NCBI GenBank assembly: GCA_965200535.1
Contig: CBDAUF010000001.1
Coordinates: 1,364,001-1,428,000, forward strand
Direction: 5' to 3'
Origin: MPNO01 sp965200535
GTDB lineage: Bacteria > Pseudomonadota > Alphaproteobacteria > MPNO01
Length of the DNA stretch: 64,000 nucleotides
Positions 51,507-58,800 of the stretch are shown here, piece by piece. The notes under the pieces were generated by a model. It searched no databases. It saw nothing but the letters and a program-made list of their open reading frames with translations, and was not told the origin of the DNA. Position numbers and translations under genes: made by a program. How positions within the stretch are numbered: position 1 is the first letter of the stretch; every line of letters starts with the position of its first letter.

Positions 51507-52376
51507 TCATCCCCACGGCTTGCCCATCAGCCCCTGCGGGCGAATGGCGAGGAACACCATCAGCGAGGCGAAGACCACCAGATAGGTGATGTCGCCGTAG
51601 GAATGGAGGACCGAAAGCCCGACCGATTCCAGCATCCCGAGGATGAAACCGCCGGCGATCGCCCCCGAGATGACCCCGGCCCCGCCGATCATCACCATCA
51701 GGAAGGCCTTGATCGAAATCGGCCCGCCGATGCCCGAATTGACGCCGGTGATCGACACCAGCAGGCCGCCGACTAGCCCGGCCAGCATCGCCCCGAGGGC
51801 AAAGCCGATCATCGAGTAGCGGTCGACGTTCACCCCCATGAGCTGCGCCGCCACCCGGTCCTGGGCGATCGCCCGCAAGGCGCGGCCGGTCCGCGAATAC
51901 TGCATGTAGAGGACGAAGCTGACGATACAGGCGACGGCGGCCACCCCGACCACGATGCGGTCGTAGGGCATGATGAGACGGAAGTCCCAGTTGAAGATGC
52001 CGTCGACGATCTTGGGGACGCCGCGCTGCTTCTCGCCGAACACGAGGAGGATGACCGCATCGAGAAAGAAGGCGATTCCGGCGGCGAGCAGCATGGTGCT
52101 CTCCTCCCGGACGCTCCGCTTGAGGACGCTGCGGAAGAGGAATATCTCGATCAGCGCGCCGACGATCGTAAGCGTTACGGCGGCGGCGAGAAGAGCGACG
52201 ACGAAGGGAAGGCCGAGCTGGCCGTATACCGTGTAGGTGACGAATCCGCCCAGGACGTACATCTGCCCGTGGGCGAAGTTGAGCACGTTCATCAGGGCGA
52301 AGATGAGCGTCAGCCCGAGCGCAATCAGCGCATACTGCGCTCCGAGATAGAGCCCGTTCGCAACGACCTGCTCCAT
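51507..52376 (-). CDS. livH: ABC permease, LivH type (system 2)
   Basis: A 289-residue permease. Opening VVANGLYLGAQYALIALGLT, helix LIFALMNVLNFAHGQMYVLG, contact loop SRTGRALRAIAQDRVAAQLM and VGAGVISGAIAGGF-like late segment. A 30-base perfect palindrome separates it from the binding-protein gene, which probably sets its expression lower than the SBP. Confidence 0.92.
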   Translation of the reverse strand: MEQVVANGLYLGAQYALIALGLTLIFALMNVLNFAHGQMYVLGGFVTYTVYGQLGLPFVVALLAAAVTLTIVGALIEIFLFRSVLKRSVREESTMLLAAGIAFFLDAVILLVFGEKQRGVPKIVDGIFNWDFRLIMPYDRIVVGVAAVACIVSFVLYMQYSRTGRALRAIAQDRVAAQLMGVNVDRYSMIGFALGAMLAGLVGGLLVSITGVNSGIGGPISIKAFLMVMIGGAGVISGAIAGGFILGMLESVGLSVLHSYGDITYLVVFASLMVFLAIRPQGLMGKPWG

Positions 52377-52392
52377 GCCCGACAGTCTCCGT

Positions 52393-52422
52393 TCCGGTCC
52401 GGGACCCGGGTCCCGGACCGGA
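52393..52422 (-). terminator. 30-base perfect palindrome between SBP and livH genes
   Basis: TCCGGTCCGGGACCC followed by its exact reverse complement, lying between the SBP stop (52441) and the livH start (52376). The transcript could fold into a 13-base-pair or longer GC stem. No T-run follows. Such hairpins between binding protein and permease genes in other transporters allow partial read-through and protect the SBP mRNA. Confidence 0.6.
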
Positions 52423-52440
52423 TGATCGGACGGAGAACGA

Positions 52441-53628
52441 TCAGTCGACCTGGGCGATGAACAGGGTTACGAACTTGCCGTCCTGGTACTCGTTCACCAC
52501 CAGCGGCACGGAGATCTGGCGCTTCTGCTTGAACGAGGTGGTGCCGACGTAGCGCAGCTTGGCGCCGCCCTTCATGTAGGGGTTCGCCGCCTCGAAGCTG
52601 TCCATGGTCTTCTTGAACTCTTCGACATTGTCGATCGCCTTCGGGTTCGCCTTCAGGGTTTCGATGATGTACTCGAGCGCATAGACCTTGGTGTTCGACT
52701 CGTCGTTGTATTCGCCGAACATCTTAGTGTAGCGGGCGATGAACTCTTCCATCGCCTTGGTCCGGATCTCGGGCGTCGATGCGCCGCCGACCGAGATGAA
52801 GCCGTTCGCGAGAGCGCCGGCGCCTTCCTTGAGCACCGCGGCGTCCTGCGCTGTCTCGGTCGAGATCAGACCCTTGTAGCCGAGTTCCCGCGCAGCGCGA
52901 ATGATCAGCGGCGCCGTCCCGGGGGCGACGCCCGACAGGACGAGAAGATCGGGCTTGGTGCGGAGAACCGGCGTGACCACCGGAACGAAGTCGCGGGTAT
53001 CGACCTGGTAGGTGTCTTTCTCCGCAACCACCTTGAGGCCGAGCGCCTTGGCGGCGGCCACGCCGCCGTCCCGCTGGCTGAGGGGGTCGGACTCGTTGGC
53101 GGCGAGGAAAGCCACGCTCTTCACGCCCTTCTTGTCGCGCAGATACTCGTAGATCGCCGGCCCCGACTGGTAGTTGGCCACCATGCCGAGCACGGCATTG
53201 GATGCGGGCGCGGTGTAGAGCTCCTTCGGGAAGGCGTAGGGGAAATAGATGATGCCGCTGCGTTCGGCGACCGGACGCACCGCAGCCGCGCCGTCGTCGA
53301 CGTTCGGGCCGACCACGTAGCGGATGCCTTCCTGCGCCATCTTCTCCATTCCGGCGATCGCGCGCTTCGGATCCTTTTGGTCGTCGAAGGTCACGATCTT
53401 GATGTCGTAGGTCTTGCCGCCGATCTTGACGCCGCCCGTTTCGTTCAGCCACGCGGCGCGGGCCTGCATCGAGCGGACGTTGGAAATACCCCAGGCGGCT
53501 GCCGGTCCGCTGGTGACGCCGACGAAACCGATCTTGAGGGTCTCGTTCATCGCCTGGCCGGGCGCTGCGAACGCAAGGGACGCCAAGGCCGCCATCGCGG
53601 CTGTTTTCAGAACGGTGCGACGTTCCAT
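52441..53628 (-). CDS. ABC substrate-binding protein, branched-chain amino acid type (system 2)
   Basis: A 395-residue periplasmic binding protein. It has a twin-Arg start MERRTVLKTAAMAAL and a signal region ending GQA-MNETLKIG. The mature fold is LivJ-like (IGFVGVTSGPAAAWGISNVR, AGMEKMAQEGIRYVVGPN, FPYAFPKELYTAPASN). Its ligand pocket cannot be read. It is first in the operon SBP-livH-livM-livG-livF-racemase. A good AAGGAG lies 8 bases before the ATG. The racemase at the end of the operon suggests the ligand is a chiral amino acid, hydantoin or carbamoyl derivative. Confidence 0.9.
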   Translation of the reverse strand: MERRTVLKTAAMAALASLAFAAPGQAMNETLKIGFVGVTSGPAAAWGISNVRSMQARAAWLNETGGVKIGGKTYDIKIVTFDDQKDPKRAIAGMEKMAQEGIRYVVGPNVDDGAAAVRPVAERSGIIYFPYAFPKELYTAPASNAVLGMVANYQSGPAIYEYLRDKKGVKSVAFLAANESDPLSQRDGGVAAAKALGLKVVAEKDTYQVDTRDFVPVVTPVLRTKPDLLVLSGVAPGTAPLIIRAARELGYKGLISTETAQDAAVLKEGAGALANGFISVGGASTPEIRTKAMEEFIARYTKMFGEYNDESNTKVYALEYIIETLKANPKAIDNVEEFKKTMDSFEAANPYMKGGAKLRYVGTTSFKQKRQISVPLVVNEYQDGKFVTLFIAQVD

Positions 53629-54054
53629 GTGTCATCTCCTTATGTCTGGCTGTTCGGTCCGGGTTTCCTGAACCGGTGGCCGGAAAGTAGCCCCTATATC
53701 CGGTTCGCTGTCAACGCCGCCGGGCAGCCTGTGGACAATGGCGCAGGGGGAGGCGACGGCAAGGGCGGCACAAACATCCCGCGCATCGGGATTCCCCATC
53801 GGAATCCCGCGCAATGCCGTCTCGCGCGCACAGGCGTAGAGGGTGCCGGGGAGTCGTCGGATCTCATGATCCCCGCTCCCGGTTGAGGCCAGCGATCGTC
53901 AATTTGCTCACAGGTCAGGCGCTCTCATCGTGCCAGGATGATCGCGATGGTTGAAGATCGGATCGGCGGCTTCCTGCCGTCCGGCGATGCGGCATACGGC
54001 CGCCTCGCCGATGCAGAGAACCGCGTCCCGGTAGCAAAAGCCGGTAGAAAAGAC
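53629..54054 (-). promoter_or_regulatory. Leader region of the second liv operon with a TTGACA
   Basis: Gap of 426 bases between the SBP start and the tRNA gene. On the minus strand a perfect TTGACA lies at 53709-53714, but the -10 candidates (such as CTACTT after 18 bases) are poor. Downstream of it, CCGGTT/AACCGG repeats could be a protein site or hairpin. The part near 53900-54050 shows nothing I can name. Confidence 0.3.
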
Positions 54055-54143
54055 TGGCGGAGGGGGTGGGATTCGAACCCACGGTACGCAAGGCGTACAA
54101 CGGTTTTCGAGACCGCCCCGTTCGACCGCTCCGGCACCCCTCC
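54055..54143 (-). tRNA. tRNA-Ser (anticodon CGA)
   Basis: Read on the minus strand: acceptor GGAGGGG pairs with CCCCTCC, discriminator G, and CCA encoded at the 3' end. The anticodon loop is CTCGAAA with stem GCGGT/ACCGT, giving anticodon CGA for the UCG codon. The long variable arm GTACGC-CTT-GCGTAC is the class II mark of serine tRNA. The T arm is GTGGG-TTCGAAT-CCCAC. No integrase or direct repeat lies next to its 3' end. Confidence 0.95.
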
Positions 54144-54255
54144 GCGTGAAACCCCGGGTGGGGAAGCGGCGCGGAACCTAACGCAAAGCCGATCGCTGCC
54201 GCAAGCCGGATACCGTGTCCGCCGGCGGCGCCGCCGACCGGACCGTTCGCGGTCT

Positions 54256-54282
54256 CCGGAGGCAGCGCGAAGCGCCTCCCGG
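54256..54282 (-). terminator. Hairpin after the FAD dehydrogenase gene
   Basis: CCGGAGGC and GCCTCCCGG form a six-base stem extendable past one bulged base, with a ten-base loop. It lies about 75 bases past the stop of the gene ending at 54357 on the minus strand. There is no T-tract, so termination here is only likely. Confidence 0.4.
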
Positions 54283-54356
54283 AACGCCCCGACACCGACG
54301 TTCCGTTTCGGGCGCCGCCTTCTGCACCCGTCTCGACCGGGTCGCCCGGCCCCCGC

Positions 54357-56054
54357 TCAGCCGGATCTGGCGGCGTGCATCGCCGCGCGGTAACCGAACA
54401 CCATCGCCGGGCCCAGCGTCGTGCCGGGGCCGGGGTAGGTGCCGGCCATGATCGAGCCCATGTCGTTGCCGCAAACGTAGAGGCCGGGGATGGGGGTATC
54501 GTCCGCACCGAGGACCTGGCCGTCCGCAGAGGCCGCGAGCCCGGCGCTGCACGCAAGATCGGCCGGCCATACCGCCATCGCCACCAGGGGCGCCCCGATC
54601 GGCGCGAGGCACGGGTTGGGGCGGTTGTCGGGATCGCCGTTGAAGCGGTTGAGGTCGGTGTCTCCCTTGCCGAAATCGGCGTCCGATCCTTCCGCGGCAA
54701 AACGGTTGTGCCGTTCGATCGTCCCGGCGAGACCCTGCGGGTCGATCCCGATCTTGGCCGCCAGTTCCGCGGCGGTCGCAGCGACCGCGATGTAGCCGGA
54801 TCTCTCGTACCGCGCGAGCCTCGCGACTCCAGGGTGGATATCGCCCAGCCCGTATTTGCGCACGAAAGCGGCGTCGCAGACCAACCAGGCGGGGATCGAC
54901 GGGGTCGTTTCGTTGGCGCGGAACATGCCTTGGACAAAATCGTGGTACGACACCGCCTCGTTGACGAAGCGCCGCCCCGCCCCGTTTACCGCGATCAGGC
55001 CGGGCTTGGCGCGGTCGAGCAGGATGTGCGGGTAGAGCCCTGTGCCGCCGCGTTTTCGCGGGTTGAGGGAAACCGGAGTCCACAGCCCGCCCTCGCGGCC
55101 GCTCTCGATCCTGCCGCCGAGCCGCTTGCCAGCGTCGAGCCCGTCGCCGGTGTTCTCCGCGACCGCCAGCGAATATTTGGGGCCAGCCGCAGGCATGAAC
55201 TGCGCACGCAGCGCCTCGTCGTTCGCCATTCCGCCGGTCGCCAGCACGACGCCGCGCCGCGCGCGCACCCTGAGCGGACCCTCGGCGGTCGTCATGACCG
55301 CGCCGGCGGCGCGGCCGTCCTCCGCCACGACCTCGCGCAGTGCGGCGCCAAAGGCGATCGGCACGCCGTTCCGTCGCAGGCTGTAGTAGAGGCGGCCGAC
55401 CAGCGCATTCCCCATCGTCAGCCGGGTGCCGCGGGCATGGCGCAGCCGGTCGAGGGCGTAGCGCAGCACCAGCCGCAGGGTATGGGCGAAATTGCCGACG
55501 GACCGGTAGCGTCCGAGCAGCTTCGTCAGGTCGGCCTTGCCCACCATCATCCCGCCGAAGAGGAGGTATTCCGGTATCGGCGGGCGGACCCGTGCAAAGT
55601 CGGCGCCGAGCTTCCGTCCGTCGAACGTCTCTGGAATGATCGCCCGCCCCTCGACCGCCGATCCGGGCAGGTTGTTGCGGTAGTCGGGGTGCCGGCCGCA
55701 GGCGAGGAACGAGAGTTCGGTGCACGCGACGAGATCGTCGATCACCCGCGGGCCGTCGTCGAGATAGACTGCCCGGCGTGCATCGGATCCGCGGTCGCCG
55801 ATCAGCGCGTCGAGATAGGCGGCGGCATCCTCCTTGCGGTCGGTGAACCCGGCCTCGCGGTTCTGGCTGTTGCCGGGGATCCAGAGCGTACCGGCGGATG
55901 TCGCGCCGGTGCCGCCCACCTGTTGCGACTTCTCGCAGATCAGCACCTCGAGCCCCTCGAGCGCGGCGACCAGCCCGGCGGTCATGCCGCCCGGCCCCGC
56001 GCCGGCGACCAGGAGATCGACCTCCCGGTCCCAGGACTGTTCCCGTGCCGCCAT
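54357..56054 (-). CDS. FAD-dependent oxidoreductase of the fumarate reductase/ketosteroid dehydrogenase group
   Basis: A 565-residue flavoprotein with the dinucleotide motif GAGPGGMTAGLVAALEG at residues 17-33 and the second half-motif VGGTGATSAGTLWIPGN. GVVLATGGMANDEALRAQFM and the C-terminal GLYVCGNDMGSIMAGTYPGP, with FAD contacts, follow the 3-ketosteroid-delta-1-dehydrogenase/flavocytochrome-fumarate reductase pattern. It would add or remove hydrogen across a C-C bond next to a carbonyl. It is the last gene of the hyuA-hyuB-LLM-FAD operon, 3 bases after the LLM stop. The substrate is unknown. Confidence 0.88.
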   Translation of the reverse strand: MAAREQSWDREVDLLVAGAGPGGMTAGLVAALEGLEVLICEKSQQVGGTGATSAGTLWIPGNSQNREAGFTDRKEDAAAYLDALIGDRGSDARRAVYLDDGPRVIDDLVACTELSFLACGRHPDYRNNLPGSAVEGRAIIPETFDGRKLGADFARVRPPIPEYLLFGGMMVGKADLTKLLGRYRSVGNFAHTLRLVLRYALDRLRHARGTRLTMGNALVGRLYYSLRRNGVPIAFGAALREVVAEDGRAAGAVMTTAEGPLRVRARRGVVLATGGMANDEALRAQFMPAAGPKYSLAVAENTGDGLDAGKRLGGRIESGREGGLWTPVSLNPRKRGGTGLYPHILLDRAKPGLIAVNGAGRRFVNEAVSYHDFVQGMFRANETTPSIPAWLVCDAAFVRKYGLGDIHPGVARLARYERSGYIAVAATAAELAAKIGIDPQGLAGTIERHNRFAAEGSDADFGKGDTDLNRFNGDPDNRPNPCLAPIGAPLVAMAVWPADLACSAGLAASADGQVLGADDTPIPGLYVCGNDMGSIMAGTYPGPGTTLGPAMVFGYRAAMHAARSG

Positions 56055-56057
56055 CGT

Positions 56058-57065
56058 TCAGCCGATCCGAGGCACGACGTCTTCGGCGAACATCTGCATC
56101 TGGTCGAGCAGTTCCTCCAGGTCGTCGGCCGCGAAGTAGAGGCCGAGAAGGTGGGTCACGCCGGCTTCGCGCAGCCGGTTGGCCCGCTCGACGACGTCGT
56201 CCACGGCGCCGATCAGGTTGATGTCCTCGTGGCCGAGGGCGCCCTGTTCGCGCAGCGTCGACTTCCTGAGCGAAGTGAGGTGGGCGCACATCTGGGTCTT
56301 CTCGAACCGGGCGAGCGCCGCCTCGCGGGTGCCGCCGAGATGGACGATATATTGCGGCGCAACCTCGATGGTGGCGGGGTCGCGTCCGGCTTCTTCGGCG
56401 AGGGCATGCAGCTCCCGGACATCGGCCGCGATGCGCTCGAGCGGCACCGCGGCGGGCAGCCAGCCGTCGGCGTGAGCCACTGTGCGGCGCAGGTTGTTTG
56501 CGTTGTTGCCGCCGACATAGAGCGGAATACGGCCCTGTTTCGGCTTGGGGAACAGCTCGACGTCGCGGAACCTGTAGTAGGCGCCGTCATAGGACGCCGT
56601 GCGATCGCGGAACAGGCGCCCGAGCGCCTCCAGCCCCTCGTCGACGATCCGGCCGCGGGCGACCGCGCTGCCCGGCTGCAACGCCTCGAATTCCTCCCGG
56701 TAGGCGCCGATCCCGACGCCGATCTCGAGCCGGCCGCCCGAGAAATGGTCCAGTGTGGCGATCTGCTTGGCCGTCACCACGATGTCGCGGCGCATCGGCA
56801 GGACCAGGATACCGGTGCCGAAGCGGAGCGTCGTGGTCTCCGCGGCGACGAAGGAATAGACGATCAGCGGCTCCCAGAACCGCGGCGGAACCGGGAACTC
56901 GGCCCGCACGTAGTGCTGGGTGGTCATGTGGTCGTTGCCCCAGACCGAGTGGTAGCCGAGCCGCTCCGCGTGCCGGGCGATGCGGATCACCGCTTCCGGT
57001 TCCGAGAACGGGATCGGATAGGTGAGGCCCTCCATCCCGGTCGGCAGACCGACGCTAACCCGCAT
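56058..57065 (-). CDS. LLM-class (luciferase-like) flavin or F420-dependent oxidoreductase
   Basis: A 335-residue TIM-barrel protein of the bacterial luciferase-like family. Marks are ARHAERLGYHSVWGNDHMTT, RFGTGILVLPMRRDIVVTAK, ATLDHFSGGRLEIGVGIGAY and FPKPKQGRIPLYVGGNN. Members use FMN or F420 for monooxygenation or hydride transfer. No F420 genes are seen nearby, so FMN is as likely. The ATG at 57065 is the family start and overlaps the end of hyuB by 11 bases. Its place in a hydantoinase operon suggests oxidation of a ring compound or of a product of it. Confidence 0.89.
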   Translation of the reverse strand: MRVSVGLPTGMEGLTYPIPFSEPEAVIRIARHAERLGYHSVWGNDHMTTQHYVRAEFPVPPRFWEPLIVYSFVAAETTTLRFGTGILVLPMRRDIVVTAKQIATLDHFSGGRLEIGVGIGAYREEFEALQPGSAVARGRIVDEGLEALGRLFRDRTASYDGAYYRFRDVELFPKPKQGRIPLYVGGNNANNLRRTVAHADGWLPAAVPLERIAADVRELHALAEEAGRDPATIEVAPQYIVHLGGTREAALARFEKTQMCAHLTSLRKSTLREQGALGHEDINLIGAVDDVVERANRLREAGVTHLLGLYFAADDLEELLDQMQMFAEDVVPRIG

Positions 57066-58800
57066 GCCCGCTCTCCCGCGCCCTGAGCCGCGCTGTCTCT
57101 TCCCGATCGAGCGCGCCGTCCCCGTCCACCGCGACAGCATAGCGGCTGCGCGCGGCCCCGGGCGAGACCAACCCCGCCCGGCAGTCGCGGGCGACCGCTT
57201 CCGGATCGCGCCGCGCGGGATCGCCGAGCCCGCCGCCGCCCGGCATCTCGATCACCACCCGGTCGCCGGCCGGGATCGTCTGGGTGCCTTTGCCGTCGAG
57301 CGCTGCGCCGGAGGCAAGCCGCACCTGCCCGCCGGAGCCGTCGGCGCCGCCGGCCCGCCCGCGCGGCGGATGGCCGATGCGGTCGAACAGCGCGCTGAAG
57401 GCGAAAGGCGCGTCCTCGAGGATGCCGAGTTCCATGGTCTGACCCAGCCCGCCGCGGCTGGCTCCGGGCCCGCCGGAATCGACGCGGAACTCCTTGCGCC
57501 AGAACACGACCGGGGAGATCGCCTCGGTCACCTCGACCGGAACGCTCCTGACCCCGCTCGGGAAGCCGGTCGCCGACAGCCCGTCCTTTCCCGGCCGCGC
57601 ACCGGTCCCGCCGGCGTGGAAGCTCAGCACCGTGAACGCCTCGGCATCGGCAACCGCGGCGGGGTCGCACTCGACCCGCCCCGGACCGCCGAAAGCATAG
57701 ACGTTCCAGAGGCACGACGTGCCTTCCGCCGGAACCGCGCCGTCGACCGCCTGGGCAAGGCAGCCGAACACGACATCGGGCAGCATCTGCCCGGTGACGT
57801 GGCGCACCGCGACCGGCGCCGGGGGCTGGGCGTTGAGGATCGTGCCGGGCGGCGCGTTCACCCAGATCGGGGCGAGCGAGCCCGCGTTGTTGGGAACCCG
57901 CGGGGCGACGATGCAGCGGACCCCGAAGGCGGTATAGGCCTCGGTGTAGCAGAGCGGGACATTGATCCCGTATGACGAGGCGCCGCTGGTGCCGGTGAAA
58001 TCGATGTCGATCCCGTCGGCGCCGACGGTCATCGCGGCGACCAGATCGACCGGGGTTTCGAGCCCGTCTATCCGCATCGCGTTGCTATAGGTGCCGGGCC
58101 TGAGCGCGCGGATCGCCTCCAGCGTCGCCGCCTCCGACCGGTCGATGATATGCCGCGCGAGGACATCGAGGTCGTCGATCCCGAACTCGTCCATCATGTC
58201 GAGCAGACGGCGGCACCCGACATCGTTGCAGGAAGCGAGCGAATGAAGGTCCCCGACCACCTGCACCGGCTCGCGCACGTTGGCAGCGACGATATCGACC
58301 AGGGTCCGGTCGACCTCGCCCCGTTCGGCGAAACGCATGATCGGAATGTAGAGGCCTTCCTCGAAGACGTTGCGCCCGTCGGAGGTCAGACCGCGCCCGC
58401 CGATGTCCACGACGTGGCTGGTGCTGGCGAACAGCGCCGCCAGACTGCCGCGGCGGAAGGCCGGTGTGACGAAGGTGAAGTCGTGCAGGTGTCCGGTCCC
58501 CTTCCACGGATCGTTGGTCAGGAACACATCGCCTTCCTTCATCGTCTCCGCCGGAAAACGATCCAGAAAATGCCCGACCGAGCGGGCCATCGAATTGACG
58601 TGGCCGGGCGTGCCGGTCACCGCCTGGGCGAGCATCCGCCCGGTCGCGTCGAACACGCCCGCCGACAGGTCGCCCGCTTCGCGGGTCGAGGTGGAGAAAC
58701 CGGTTCGGATCAGCGACTGCGCCTGCTCCTCGACGACCGCGATCAGGCGGTCCCACATCAACTGGAGGCCGATGGGTGTGAATGCGTTGCTTCGGGTCAT
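57055..58800 (-). CDS. hyuB: Hydantoinase/oxoprolinase subunit B (second copy)
   Basis: A 581-residue HyuB-family subunit, with SLIRTGFSTSTREAGDLSAG, FLTNDPWKGTGHLHDFTFV, DFTGTSGASSYGINVPLCY, HAGGTGARPGKDGLSATGFP and the terminal region IEMPGGGGLGDPARRDPEAV. It overlaps hyuA by 4 bases and the LLM gene by 11. It differs strongly from the first copy at 15032, so the substrates of the two pairs probably differ. Confidence 0.92.
   Translation of the reverse strand: MTRSNAFTPIGLQLMWDRLIAVVEEQAQSLIRTGFSTSTREAGDLSAGVFDATGRMLAQAVTGTPGHVNSMARSVGHFLDRFPAETMKEGDVFLTNDPWKGTGHLHDFTFVTPAFRRGSLAALFASTSHVVDIGGRGLTSDGRNVFEEGLYIPIMRFAERGEVDRTLVDIVAANVREPVQVVGDLHSLASCNDVGCRRLLDMMDEFGIDDLDVLARHIIDRSEAATLEAIRALRPGTYSNAMRIDGLETPVDLVAAMTVGADGIDIDFTGTSGASSYGINVPLCYTEAYTAFGVRCIVAPRVPNNAGSLAPIWVNAPPGTILNAQPPAPVAVRHVTGQMLPDVVFGCLAQAVDGAVPAEGTSCLWNVYAFGGPGRVECDPAAVADAEAFTVLSFHAGGTGARPGKDGLSATGFPSGVRSVPVEVTEAISPVVFWRKEFRVDSGGPGASRGGLGQTMELGILEDAPFAFSALFDRIGHPPRGRAGGADGSGGQVRLASGAALDGKGTQTIPAGDRVVIEMPGGGGLGDPARRDPEAVARDCRAGLVSPGAARSRYAVAVDGDGALDREETARLRARESGHAG

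Noticed and set aside
52393..52422. The 30-base palindrome as a classical intrinsic terminator
   Set aside because: No T-run follows and essential partner genes of the same importer lie immediately downstream.
53915..54137. Protein frames over the tRNA-Ser region
   Set aside because: They read through the tRNA gene, whose full cloverleaf and CCA end are present.
54055..54143. tRNA-Ser as an integration site for a mobile island
   Set aside because: No integrase gene, no direct repeat of the tRNA 3' end and no change of base composition next to it.
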